A DNA stretch of 64,000 bases, taken from an uncultured bacterium (lineage in GTDB: Bacteria; Bacillota_I; Bacilli_A; Acholeplasmatales; Anaeroplasmataceae). A program made the translations under genes and the position numbers. This document shows, in pieces, positions 55,378 through 64,000 of the stretch. The stretch spans positions 18,432 to 82,431 of the forward strand of contig CASETY010000004.1 in the NCBI GenBank assembly GCA_949291115.1, given 5' to 3'. The notes under the pieces were generated by a model. It ran no database searches. It was not told the DNA's origin and saw nothing but the letters and a program-made list of their open reading frames with translations. Within the stretch, counting starts at the first letter, position 1. Each line of letters opens with the position of its first letter.

Positions 55378-56543
55378 TGCAAGAAGATCCTAAAAAAGTT
55401 GAGGATGTAAAAGAAACAAAGACATCGCCAACAGCTAATTCTGTCTTAGCAGTTGAAAGTAAGTATGAAGAGGCGGCTTTAAATACTTATAATACTAGAA
55501 AATCAAAATTTAAAAAATTTGTAAGAAATCAAAAAGGCTATTTGTATTTATTACCAGCTTTAATCGTTTTGGTTATTTTTACATTTTATCCATTAGTTAA
55601 TACATTATTACTATCATTTAGAGAAGGATATGATAGATTAATTATTACAAATCCAGACATCAACGCTGCTTTTAATTTAGGTATTGGTAACTTTACTAAT
55701 GTATTAAAAGGTTCAGTAGATGTAACATGGGCTGAATGGTGTCACGATGTTGGTATGATTTTTGCTGGTAAAACACAAGAGGTTATATATATTTCTTATC
55801 AAGCACAATTATTTTGGATGGCTTTAAGAAATACGATTGTTATTGTATTTTTAACAGTTATTCCATCTGTACTTATTGCTTTATTAATTGCAGTAGCTCT
55901 TAATAGTATAAAACCATTACAAAAATTGTTTCAAACAATTTTCTTCTTACCTTATTTAACTAATACATTAGCTATTGCAGCAGTATTCCAAATCATGTTC
56001 CAATCAGCTGGTGGTGCTGCTTCAGTACAAGGTATTATTAATAACGTAATTGAATTCTTTGGAGGAACACAAGTAGATTGGTTGAATGGTTCTAATTACT
56101 GGGCATCAGTTGCTGTAGTTGTTATCTATTCTATTTGGAATGGGTTAGCATTTAAAATTTTAATTTTAATGGGCGCTTTACAAAGTGTTAATAAACAATG
56201 CTATGAAGCAGCTAAGATTGATGGAACTCCTAAGAGAAGAGTTTTAACAAAAATTACAGTTCCATTAATTTCACCTATGATTGCTTATTTATTAGTAACT
56301 GGTTTCATTGGTGCATTTAAAGAATATACGGCTGTATTAGGCTTATTCAGTTCACCTGGATCTACAGCAATGGGTAATAATAACTTTATGATTACTATCG
56401 TTGGTTATATTTATCAATACATTGATGGTAGTTATGCTGGTGAATATGGTATAGCTTCAGCTGCATCATTAATTTTACTTGTAATTATTATGATATTTAC
56501 GGCAATTAATATGTACGTAAGTAAAAAGAAAGTTCATTATTAG
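55377..56543 (+). CDS. ABC transporter permease, MalF/UgpA-like
   Basis: A 388-aa importer permease. A long polar N-terminus (about 1-55) precedes six or more helices. The binding-protein-dependent transport signature EAAKIDGTPKRRVLTKITVPLI lies near residue 280 and docks with the ATPase. It overlaps the ATPase by one base. The two permeases form the channel of a type I importer. Confidence 0.93.
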   Translation: MQEDPKKVEDVKETKTSPTANSVLAVESKYEEAALNTYNTRKSKFKKFVRNQKGYLYLLPALIVLVIFTFYPLVNTLLLSFREGYDRLIITNPDINAAFNLGIGNFTNVLKGSVDVTWAEWCHDVGMIFAGKTQEVIYISYQAQLFWMALRNTIVIVFLTVIPSVLIALLIAVALNSIKPLQKLFQTIFFLPYLTNTLAIAAVFQIMFQSAGGAASVQGIINNVIEFFGGTQVDWLNGSNYWASVAVVVIYSIWNGLAFKILILMGALQSVNKQCYEAAKIDGTPKRRVLTKITVPLISPMIAYLLVTGFIGAFKEYTAVLGLFSSPGSTAMGNNNFMITIVGYIYQYIDGSYAGEYGIASAASLILLVIIMIFTAINMYVSKKKVHY

Positions 56544-56555
56544 GAGGGGAAAAAT

Positions 56556-57476
56556 ATGCAAGATAAAACTTCTAATATGAATTCAGTTATTCAAAATGGG
56601 TCATTAGATAACACAATAAAGGCACAAAAAATAGCTAAGATTGCTAATAAAGTAATAATTTATCTATTTTTAACTTTAGTTGCATTATTTACATTATTCC
56701 CATTTTATTGGATGATTAATACATCATTAAAAACATTATATGATTATACAAATGAAATACCACAAACATTCTGGCCTACAACTTTTGCGTGGGAAAACTA
56801 TTATAATGCGTTTGTTGGTAATGATTTTATGTCTTATTTTATTAATACAATTGTTGTTGGTGTTTCTTCAACATTGATTGGGGTAATCGTTACTATTTTA
56901 GCTGCTTTCGCTTTTGCTAAATTAAACTTTATTGGTAAAGATTTAATTTTCACATTATTATTAGCAACTATGATGGTTCCTGGTGAATTATTCCAAATTA
57001 CTAACTTAGTAACTACAATTCAATTAAATTGGCTAAATACATTTATCGCCTTAATTGTTCCGTTCTTAGTTAGTGTATTCTATATTTATTTACTTCGTAA
57101 TAACTTTAAGCAAGTTCCAAATGAACTTTACTTAGCTGCTAAAGTAGATGGAACTAGTGACTTTAAGTTCTTATGGAAAGTTATGGTCCCTCTTTCTATG
57201 CCTACTATTATTTCAATTACTATTTTGAAATTAATGGGTTCATGGAATTCATATATCTGGCCACGTCTTGTAAATGCCACTGGTATTCAAGGACGTCCAA
57301 TGACAATGGTTGCCAACTGGTTAATGTCATCATTCGTAGATCCAAACACGAATATGACCCACCAACCAATGCGTATGGCAGCGGTAGTTATTGTGTCAAT
57401 CCCACTATTTATTGTATTTATCTTCTTTAGAAAATACATTATGCGTGGTGTTTCTCGTTCAGGTATTAAGGGATAA
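56556..57476 (+). CDS. ABC transporter permease, MalG/UgpE-like
   Basis: A 306-aa permease with six helices. The start has ALFTLFPFYWMINTSLK, typical for the MalG type, and the ATPase-docking loop is LAAKVDGTSDFKFLWKVMVPLSMP. It follows the first permease after 12 bases with RBS GGAGGGG. It is the second half of the channel in this importer. Confidence 0.93.
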   Translation: MQDKTSNMNSVIQNGSLDNTIKAQKIAKIANKVIIYLFLTLVALFTLFPFYWMINTSLKTLYDYTNEIPQTFWPTTFAWENYYNAFVGNDFMSYFINTIVVGVSSTLIGVIVTILAAFAFAKLNFIGKDLIFTLLLATMMVPGELFQITNLVTTIQLNWLNTFIALIVPFLVSVFYIYLLRNNFKQVPNELYLAAKVDGTSDFKFLWKVMVPLSMPTIISITILKLMGSWNSYIWPRLVNATGIQGRPMTMVANWLMSSFVDPNTNMTHQPMRMAAVVIVSIPLFIVFIFFRKYIMRGVSRSGIKG

Positions 57477-57518
57477 AAACAAAGCAAAATATTTAAAAGA
57501 AGGAGTTATTTAATAAAA

Positions 57519-58871
57519 ATGAAGAAATTTTTAATTTTTGCTTTAGGTGCTGCATCTGTAGTAAGCTTAGCCTCATGTGATGGAAATACAGATCCAAGCA
57601 AAACAATTCAATTTTGGCATACAATGGGTGCTAATTTAAGAGAAGTTTTAGACCCAGCTATTGACCAATTTGAAAGTGAACATGAAGGATGGACAATTGA
57701 ATCTACTCAAGTTGGTTCATATGATGATGTTAGAGATCAAACTATCTCTTATATCGCAGCTGGTGCAAGTCCAGATTTAGTATATTGCTATCCAGATCAC
57801 GTTGCTACTTATAACAAAGCAGGTGCTGTAGTTGATTTAAATGACTACATTAATGACCCAGAAATTGGCTATACTGCAGAAGAAATTGCTGATTTCGTTC
57901 CTGGTTATTATGCAGAAGGTTCTGTATATGGTTCAGATGCAATGTATACATTACCATTCTCTAAATCAACAGAAGTTTTATATTATAATAAAACATTCTT
58001 AGATGACTTTGGTTTAACTGATATCTTATTAAATAATAATGATGAAGATGAATCTAAACATGGTATTCCTACTTGGGACAGTGTTTATGAAGTAGCAAAA
58101 CAAATTAAACAATTACAACCAAATTCAACTCCACTAGGTATTGATAGTGAAGATAACTTCTTTATCTCTACTGCTGAACAAAAAGGTGCTCCATATACAT
58201 CTGCTACTGGTGAACATTATTTATTTAATAATGATCAAAATAAAGAAACAGTTCAAATGTTAAAAGATTGGTATGATGAAGGTTTATTAGAAACTCAAAC
58301 TACTTTAACTACTTATACATCATCTATCTTTGTTAACCAAACTTCATATATGTCAATTGGTTCAACTGGTGGTGCTACTCACCAAAAACCTGAAAATAGT
58401 TTATTTGAAGTAGGTATTGCACCATATCCACAATTTAAACTTGAAGATGGTTCTTTATCTAAGAAAGCTATTTCTCAAGGTCCATCATTATGTATGTTAA
58501 AACAAGATAGTGAAGAAAAAATGAAGATGACTTGGACATTCATTAAAGATTATTTATTAACTACTGAATTCCAAGCTCAATTCTCAGTTGCTTCTGGTTA
58601 TAACCCAGTTTTATTATCTGTTTATGAAAATCCAACATATCAAGCATTCTTAAATGCAGTTCCAGGTCCAAACGAAGACATTAACAATAATATCGCTGCT
58701 AAAGCTGCTAAAACATCATCAGATATGTCAGAATATTATTTCGTTTCTCCAGCATTTGATGGTTCATCAGCTGCTCGTGATGCAGTAGGTCAATTAGTTG
58801 TTAACGTTTTACAAGATACATATACTCTTGACCAAGCATTTATCAATGCTGTAAGAAGTTGTACTAGATAA
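57519..58871 (+). CDS. ABC transporter substrate-binding lipoprotein
   Basis: A 450-aa extracellular solute-binding protein of family 1 (UgpB/MalE-like). The signal peptide ends in lipobox SLASC with Cys20 as the lipid anchor. The family fold is visible as IQFWHTMGANLRE, FESEHEGWTIE, SPDLVYCYPDH, YTLPFSKSTEVLYYNK and the later WTFIKDYLLT. Such proteins bind sugars, sugar phosphates or related molecules outside the cell and hand them to the permeases. The ligand cannot be told; the nuclease encoded three bases later suggests nucleosides or phosphorylated sugars. Confidence 0.92.
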   Translation: MKKFLIFALGAASVVSLASCDGNTDPSKTIQFWHTMGANLREVLDPAIDQFESEHEGWTIESTQVGSYDDVRDQTISYIAAGASPDLVYCYPDHVATYNKAGAVVDLNDYINDPEIGYTAEEIADFVPGYYAEGSVYGSDAMYTLPFSKSTEVLYYNKTFLDDFGLTDILLNNNDEDESKHGIPTWDSVYEVAKQIKQLQPNSTPLGIDSEDNFFISTAEQKGAPYTSATGEHYLFNNDQNKETVQMLKDWYDEGLLETQTTLTTYTSSIFVNQTSYMSIGSTGGATHQKPENSLFEVGIAPYPQFKLEDGSLSKKAISQGPSLCMLKQDSEEKMKMTWTFIKDYLLTTEFQAQFSVASGYNPVLLSVYENPTYQAFLNAVPGPNEDINNNIAAKAAKTSSDMSEYYFVSPAFDGSSAARDAVGQLVVNVLQDTYTLDQAFINAVRSCTR

Positions 58872-58874
58872 TAT

Positions 58875-60143
58875 ATGTTTAAGAAAATTGGTTTTATCTT
58901 TGTTGTTTTAGGTCTATTAGTTTCTACATTATTTTTAAGTTCATGTAATAATGATCCTAAAGATTTTGTAGCAGACCTAAAATTAACAAAAGAATATGCA
59001 GGTAAAGAATTCTTAGCTGACGGTATTGGCGAAGTTGAGCTTTATCGTAATATTGATGGCGATACAGCTTACTTCTTAACTAATGGAGAAGAAATAAAAG
59101 TTAGATTTGTTTCTGTAGATACTCCTGAATCTACTGGTAAAATTGAACCATGGGGTAAAGCCGCATCTGACTTTACTAAAGATAAATTATCTAATGCTGA
59201 AACAATTGTCTTAGAATCATCAACAGGAACTAAGCCTGATGCTGATTCAACAGGTACTAGATATTTAGCTTTTATTTGGTATAAAAATGCCGGTAGCTCA
59301 GATTTTAGAAATTTAAATCTAGAACTTATTCAAGAAGGTTATTCTCGTAATAAAGCGGAAAGTGGTGCTTTATATCAAGATATCTTTGTTGAAGCCGGTA
59401 CACAAGCTATGGAATTTAAATTACATGTATGGTCAAGTGAAAACGATCCTGATTATGATTATTCAGACGGGGTTAAAGTTAATTTAAAAGAGGTTAGATT
59501 AGATCCTGAAAAATATCTAAATAAACGCGTAACATTTGAAGCTTATGTTTCTAAAATTTATAGTAGTTATTGTTACATGCAAAACGAAGTAGATGGTAAG
59601 CAATATGGTATGGTAGTTTATTTAGGCTATGATTCTAATTTAACTGGTGGTTTAACTCCATTTAAAGTTGGTAATTTAGTTAAAGTTTCTGGTTTCGTTC
59701 AACAATTTAATGATAATTGGCAAGTTGCAGGTTGTTCATTCAATGCCTTCTATACAGATCCAGAAAAATATCCTCAATTCTGTCAATTGATCAGTTCAAA
59801 TCATACAATTTCACCAACTGAAATTTCAGCTGATGAATTAAATAATGGTAACGAAATTATGAACACTTTAGTTCAGTTAAACAATTTAAAAGTTACTGAC
59901 ACTTATGTTTCTGATGATTTAGTTGGTGATGTTGTAGCATCTGAAATGACTATTACATGTAAAACATCAGATGGTAAAGAAGTTCAGTTACGTACAGGTG
60001 CTTTATATAAAGCTGCAATGACCCCTGTTACCGAAGCTGATTTCAAAAATAGAACATTAGAGAGTGTAATTGGTATTGTTGATAAATATAACGACACTTA
60101 TCAAGTTCGTATTGTAAGTTATAACGATATCATGTTTAAATAG
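58875..60143 (+). CDS. Surface nuclease lipoprotein (staphylococcal nuclease-like plus OB domains)
   Basis: A 422-aa lipoprotein (lipobox LSSC, Cys24). Residues about 50-185 are a staphylococcal nuclease domain. The metal-binding DGDT (D61, D63), catalytic Arg77 and Glu85 in VRFVSVDTPES, and Arg129 in TRYLAFIWY are all present, so it should be active. Two OB-like modules follow (about 205-300 and 315-422). The gene begins three bases after the binding-protein gene, so it is part of the same operon. A nuclease lipoprotein beside an ABC importer is the arrangement described for some mycoplasmas, where it feeds nucleotide precursors. Confidence 0.9.
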   Translation: MFKKIGFIFVVLGLLVSTLFLSSCNNDPKDFVADLKLTKEYAGKEFLADGIGEVELYRNIDGDTAYFLTNGEEIKVRFVSVDTPESTGKIEPWGKAASDFTKDKLSNAETIVLESSTGTKPDADSTGTRYLAFIWYKNAGSSDFRNLNLELIQEGYSRNKAESGALYQDIFVEAGTQAMEFKLHVWSSENDPDYDYSDGVKVNLKEVRLDPEKYLNKRVTFEAYVSKIYSSYCYMQNEVDGKQYGMVVYLGYDSNLTGGLTPFKVGNLVKVSGFVQQFNDNWQVAGCSFNAFYTDPEKYPQFCQLISSNHTISPTEISADELNNGNEIMNTLVQLNNLKVTDTYVSDDLVGDVVASEMTITCKTSDGKEVQLRTGALYKAAMTPVTEADFKNRTLESVIGIVDKYNDTYQVRIVSYNDIMFK

Positions 60144-60160
60144 AAAGAAAGGATAATAAA

Positions 60161-63100
60161 ATGAAAAAAAGTTTTAAAATTCTAGCTTTAGTTTTTGTTA
60201 CTCTTATGCTAGTTGTGACATTAGCATCATGTAAGAGTAAAAAATATGAAACAGCTATGAACAATGTTTCATTACTTATTGATAACATTTGGTCAAAGAA
60301 TGAACAATTCGATGAAGATGGTACATCTTTAGGCTCATTTGTTAATGCTGACTTTGAAGTTCCTTATGAAGTTCAAGTAGAAGGTGAAGCTATAGCTGTT
60401 GAATATTCTATTACAGGTAGTGGTGCTGTAGTAGATAAAAATAATGAAACTAAACAAACAAATGTAGTAGTTTCACAAACATCAGAAGATCAAAAATTTA
60501 CTTTAACAGTAAATATTGAAAATGTAGATCCAAAATCTTGGGAATTCAACGTTGATGCCTTAGATTTATCTATGGAAAAAACACAAGCTGAAATCGATGC
60601 AATGGACCCTATGACATATGAAGAATATGCTAAAGCAGGCTCAGGTGAAAAGGTTTTAGTTCAAGGTTGGATTACTCATCCTCATGAATATTCATCTAGT
60701 TATGCAAACGCATCAGTTTGGTTACAAGATGATAATGGTGGTTATTATGCTTACCGTGTAAAAGTTTCTTCACAACGTGAATGGGATACTTACTTCAAAG
60801 TTGGTAACAAGATTGCCATCGAAGGTGTAAAATCTCCATATAATGGTTGGGATGAAATCGGTAGCGGTTGTAAATATTATTTCATTAAAGATGCTCAAAC
60901 AAAGAATTTTGAAGCAAAAGATGTAACTTCTATTTGGGGTGCAAATAAACCAGATAGTGAACAGTCAAAAGCTGTTCAAAATCAATTAGTTAAAGTTACT
61001 GCTAAAGTAGCTTCTATTGATGAATATAATTCAGAAGATATGAATTTAGGCTTAACAGTTAATGGTCAAACTGGCTACTTAGCTTACTATAAAGACGCTT
61101 ATGTTGGCACAATGCCAAAAGATTTATTCTCTGATTTACAAATTGGTTATACTATTGAAATTACAGGTATGGTATCTGTAACTAAATCTGGCGCACAAAT
61201 TTGCCCAATGGGTGATGGTGCTTACACTATTATTTCAAAAGAAGTAACAGATGCAGATAGAGTTGCTCAAGTTAAGAACCAAGTTTTAGGTCAAGGTGTT
61301 GAAGAAACATATTATGCTAGTACAGATTTAGATTTATTATTAAATGCTACTGCTTCTGATAAAGAAGTTACAGTAACTTATGCCTTACAAGCTGAAGAAG
61401 GTAAAAATACTGGTATTAGCTTAGTAGATGGCAAACAACTAAAAGTTGTTGTTGATGGTGTTACAACTTCTAAAGCTAAATTAGTAGCTACAATTAAATG
61501 TGGTGAAGCTACTGATACAGCAGAATTTGATATTACTGTAAAAACAGATAAAGATGTATTAGATGAATTAGTAGCTGAATTTGAAGAAAATTATGATGTT
61601 CCAGCAGCATTCTTAGCTGGTACAGTTAATAATATTACATACTTACCTAAACTTTCATTACCTGGTGCTACATTATCTTATGAATTAGAAGAAAATGCAT
61701 ATTTAGCTTTAAAAGAAGCTAAAACTTCAAAGCAATATTATTTACAAGTTGTTAAAGATCCAGATCAAGAAGAACCTCTAACTTTAAAATTAACTGCGAC
61801 TATCAAATACGATAATCCTAATTTAGAAACTGAAGTAGTTCAAAAAACTATCGTAAAAGAAATTGCTATAAGAAAAGAAGCTGGTAGTCAATTAGATAAT
61901 TTCTATAAATATACAGCTGATGGTAAAGAAACAACAATTTCTGGTTTCATTGCTTACTTAGGTGAATACTCAGAACAATATAAGAATTTCACTGTTTATT
62001 TAGCAGATGCAGATGGTGAAGGTGGCTATTATGGTTATAGAGCCAAAGCTGATAAAGATGTATATGATTCATTAAAAGTTGGAACATATGTTACATTAAA
62101 AGGTGAAAAAGATGAATATAATGGTGGTCATCAATTAGCTAATGGTGATCTCACAGTTAGCAAAACTGATAAAGAATATGATGGAACAGCAGTTACTATT
62201 ACGGCTGAAAATTTAGCTGATGAAAACTGGGTATTATTACATCAAGCTGACTTTGTAACTGTTACTGGTACAGTTGAAAGTGTTGAAGAAAGCTGGGGAG
62301 GCAGATCAGCTACTTTAGCTACTTTAAAAGTAGGCGATCAAACAATTTGTGTATCTATTAACACTTATGTTTGGAATCAAGGGTCTACAGGTACACCTAT
62401 TTGGGAAAAAGTAAAAAAATCTCTTAAAGGTATGCAAGTAACTGTAAGCGGTTATTTAGGAGTTTATAAAGATGATACTCAAATTAATGTAGTCAATCCT
62501 GATGATTATGTTCTTCCAGAAGTAACAGCTGAACAAAAAGCAGAAGTAGAATTAAATAGTGTAAAGAATTTATTTAAAGATGTATATAAAAATAAAGCTA
62601 CTGTAAATTTACCTAATAAAGGTACAAGTTATGCAGAAGTAACACTTGAATATTCATTAGGTGGCACTTATACAACTGTATCAATTGCTGATGGTAAATT
62701 AACAATTAATCCTACTGCTACTGAAAATATTTCATTAAAAGTTAAAGCAACTTGTGATGATAAAGTAAAAGAAGTTACGATTACATTTACTGTAGATGCT
62801 GATAAAGCTGATGCTTTAATTAAAGTTGTTGCTTCCCCAACATCAAAAAATATGACTGAAGGAAATAATGCCGCTAATTTAGGTGTTGATGAATCAATAT
62901 TCAATATCACAGCTGAAAAAGGAGATAAGAGTATTTTTCCAGGCTTAAATTCAGAACTTAGATTATATGGTGGTGATGGTAACACAACTAATGGAAATTC
63001 TATTAAAGTTGCTGTAACTGGTAAAACCATTGCTAAGATTGTTATTAATTTTGGATATAAAGCTGTAGCTACTGCTACTATTACTGGTCATGATAATGTA

Positions 63101-63229
63101 ACAATCACAGCTGCTACTACTACAACTGTTGAATATGATACTCCAGTAACTGAATTCGTTATTAAAAACATTACTGACAGTACAAATCAAGTTTGGATTA
63201 ACTCAATTGAAGTTTATTTTGCTGAATAA
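60161..63229 (+). CDS. Large lipoprotein with repeated OB-fold and Ig-like modules
   Basis: A 1022-aa lipoprotein (lipobox LASC, Cys24). It appears built from modules: an Ig-like domain (about 30-140), OB-like modules (about 150-360), two Ig-like domains (about 370-575), a second OB block (about 580-785), another Ig-like domain (about 800-890) and a C-terminal beta domain (about 895-1022). The two OB blocks are internal duplicates, as ANASVWLQDDNGGYYAYR and KNFTVYLADADGEGGYYGYR show. OB folds commonly bind nucleic acid or sugars. It follows the nuclease gene after 17 bases and ends the operon. A role as receptor holding the nuclease substrate is inference. Confidence 0.75.
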   Translation: MKKSFKILALVFVTLMLVVTLASCKSKKYETAMNNVSLLIDNIWSKNEQFDEDGTSLGSFVNADFEVPYEVQVEGEAIAVEYSITGSGAVVDKNNETKQTNVVVSQTSEDQKFTLTVNIENVDPKSWEFNVDALDLSMEKTQAEIDAMDPMTYEEYAKAGSGEKVLVQGWITHPHEYSSSYANASVWLQDDNGGYYAYRVKVSSQREWDTYFKVGNKIAIEGVKSPYNGWDEIGSGCKYYFIKDAQTKNFEAKDVTSIWGANKPDSEQSKAVQNQLVKVTAKVASIDEYNSEDMNLGLTVNGQTGYLAYYKDAYVGTMPKDLFSDLQIGYTIEITGMVSVTKSGAQICPMGDGAYTIISKEVTDADRVAQVKNQVLGQGVEETYYASTDLDLLLNATASDKEVTVTYALQAEEGKNTGISLVDGKQLKVVVDGVTTSKAKLVATIKCGEATDTAEFDITVKTDKDVLDELVAEFEENYDVPAAFLAGTVNNITYLPKLSLPGATLSYELEENAYLALKEAKTSKQYYLQVVKDPDQEEPLTLKLTATIKYDNPNLETEVVQKTIVKEIAIRKEAGSQLDNFYKYTADGKETTISGFIAYLGEYSEQYKNFTVYLADADGEGGYYGYRAKADKDVYDSLKVGTYVTLKGEKDEYNGGHQLANGDLTVSKTDKEYDGTAVTITAENLADENWVLLHQADFVTVTGTVESVEESWGGRSATLATLKVGDQTICVSINTYVWNQGSTGTPIWEKVKKSLKGMQVTVSGYLGVYKDDTQINVVNPDDYVLPEVTAEQKAEVELNSVKNLFKDVYKNKATVNLPNKGTSYAEVTLEYSLGGTYTTVSIADGKLTINPTATENISLKVKATCDDKVKEVTITFTVDADKADALIKVVASPTSKNMTEGNNAANLGVDESIFNITAEKGDKSIFPGLNSELRLYGGDGNTTNGNSIKVAVTGKTIAKIVINFGYKAVATATITGHDNVTITAATTTTVEYDTPVTEFVIKNITDSTNQVWINSIEVYFAE

Positions 63230-63246
63230 TTAAACATTATGAATAG

Positions 63247-63279
63247 GAGGAAGGAATTGTTTCCTTTCTCTTATTTTTA
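63247..63279 (+). terminator. Intrinsic terminator of the ABC-nuclease operon
   Basis: A ten-pair stem with one G-T pair, GAGGAAGGAA (63247-63256) and TTCCTTTCTC (63261-63270), loop TTGT, followed by TTATTTTTAT. It closes the operon before the DUF1963 gene. Confidence 0.8.
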
Positions 63280-63291
63280 TATGGTGATAAT

Positions 63292-63885
63292 ATGATTAAA
63301 AAAATAGGTTTTAATTTTAATTTAGATAATATAAATAAAGATGCTTATTTATTTTATCCTAATGATGATAATATTATATTTATTGTTAATCTTAATAAGT
63401 TAGATACTAAAGATACCACTTTACCTAATAATGGTTATTTATATTTTTATTATGATTATAAAGGTAATTATAAAGTGTCATATAAGAATGAATTAATTGA
63501 GTTTAATCATAAATATATTTCTTTCAGTAATAAAAAAACTAATTTTATACCTAATAATGAAGATTATCTATATTTAAATAATGTTGAAAATAACAATTAT
63601 AATGAAATAAGTGTTAAATTATTAGGATATCCAGCTATTATTAATGATACTATGTTAGAACGTGTTGATTTAATTAGTAGAGGTTTTAATGATTTTAAGA
63701 ATGTTACTAATTTTAATAAAAGAATAGCTAAGAACAATGCTAAAAACTGGCATTTATTATTAGAATTACCATCAACATTAGATATTAAGTTTTTAGATAA
63801 TGGTAGTCTTTATTTTTACATTAAAGATAGTGATTTAATTAATTTAGATTTTAGTAAAGTTGTTATGATAGTTGAAAGCTATTAA
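63292..63885 (+). CDS. DUF1963 (YwqG-like) protein
   Basis: A 197-aa protein of the YwqG/DUF1963 family, of unknown function. Signs are LPNNGYLYFYYDYKGNYKV, the middle VKLLGYPAIIND, and the end LLLELPSTLDIKF, NGSLYFYIKDSDLINLDFSKV, which match the usual YwqG C-terminus. No signal or membrane segment. It lies after a terminator with a short leader, and is followed by a promoter and a structured RNA. Confidence 0.8.
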   Translation: MIKKIGFNFNLDNINKDAYLFYPNDDNIIFIVNLNKLDTKDTTLPNNGYLYFYYDYKGNYKVSYKNELIEFNHKYISFSNKKTNFIPNNEDYLYLNNVENNNYNEISVKLLGYPAIINDTMLERVDLISRGFNDFKNVTNFNKRIAKNNAKNWHLLLELPSTLDIKFLDNGSLYFYIKDSDLINLDFSKVVMIVESY

Positions 63886-63910
63886 AAAGGATTAAGTGTT
63901 TTGTTATGAT
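63882..63910 (+). promoter_or_regulatory. Promoter of the right-end RNA element
   Basis: TTAAAA (63882-63887), 17 bases, TATGAT (63905-63910), with TGT before the -10 as an extended element. The expected start is near 63917, exactly where the first stem of the RNA element begins. Confidence 0.55.
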
Positions 63911-63916
63911 ATCTTC

Positions 63917-64000
63917 AAAGTAGACAAATAAAATAATTAAAGAGAATATAGACAATCCCTTAAGGGATTCGCAACCTCCAAAATTATTAAAATCTACTTT
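63917..64000 (+). ncRNA. Unassigned structured RNA or leader at the right edge
   Basis: Three nested stems can be seen. AAAGTAGA (63917-63924) pairs with TCTACTTT (63993-64000), AATAATT (63932-63938) with AATTATT (63982-63988), and AATCCC (63954-63959) with GGGATT (63964-63969). The conserved-looking single strands are AAAGAGAATATAGAC and CGCAACCTCC. I do not recognise it as a known riboswitch class. The last base of the closing stem coincides with the window end, so the rest, including any downstream gene, is not visible. Confidence 0.45.

Noticed and set aside
62668..63190. Minus-strand frames of 75 and 120 codons opposite the giant lipoprotein
   Set aside because: They run antisense to a well-supported gene, are Ser/Val-rich mirrors of its codons and lack start signals.

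Overview
The window is AT-rich DNA from a low-GC Gram-positive bacterium of the Bacilli/Mollicutes type, probably an uncultivated, anaerobic, host-associated lineage. Evidence for this is the rpmH-rnpA-yidC-jag / dnaA-dnaN-yaaA-recF-gyrB-gyrA block, an RNA polymerase delta subunit, a T-box leader, DUF1934 and RecR-EbfC-DnaX neighbours, and strongly A/T-ending codons. UGA is a stop (yaaA ends in TGA overlapping the recF ATG; purA ends in TGA overlapping the next ATG), so this is code 11 and not the Mycoplasma code. UppP and IspE point to isoprenoid and wall-lipid metabolism.

The replication origin lies at about 27.8-29.7 kb. Genes left of it run mostly leftwards and genes right of it mostly rightwards, as expected for two diverging replichores. 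Left arm (0.1-27.4 kb): a peptidase, an odd tRNA-Leu, a PPC-domain protein, an AEC transporter, mnmE, a secreted Ig-like protein, purA, a COG2509 flavoprotein, mfd, pth-prs, ispE-rsmA-rnmV, an HD hydrolase, a PduL-type phosphotransacylase, a two-component system, a candidate small RNA, rpoE, recR-ebfC-dnaX, a secreted papain-like protein, and jag-yidC-rnpA-rpmH. Origin: DnaA boxes on both sides of dnaA, with an AT-rich unwinding region and TAA trinucleotide repeats before dnaN.

Right arm (29.7-64 kb): dnaN, yaaA, recF, gyrB, gyrA, a nuclease-helicase, a HIT protein, superoxide reductase, then pyruvate formate-lyase activase, a thioredoxin-like protein and a pyruvate formate-lyase divided into two genes. 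After these come a ComEC-like hydrolase, a manganese riboswitch with mntP, ung-trmFO-xerC, a lipoprotein, cardiolipin synthase, uppP, a T-box with asnS, and a 9-kb operon. That operon carries an ABC importer (ATPase, two permeases, binding lipoprotein), a staphylococcal-nuclease-like lipoprotein and a very large OB-fold/Ig-like lipoprotein. The last gene is a DUF1963 protein, followed by a promoter and a structured RNA running to the window end.

Functional picture: PFL cleaves pyruvate to acetyl-CoA and formate, and the PduL enzyme can make acetyl phosphate from acetyl-CoA. Superoxide reductase beside the PFL operon fits an anaerobe that must survive oxygen. The terminal operon looks like a surface machine that cuts extracellular nucleic acid and imports the products; this is inference from gene neighbourhood and domains. 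The items most worth checking are the split PFL, the tRNA-Leu(CAG) without a variable arm, the nuclease/ABC operon, the T-box without a visible terminator, and two unassigned structured RNAs.
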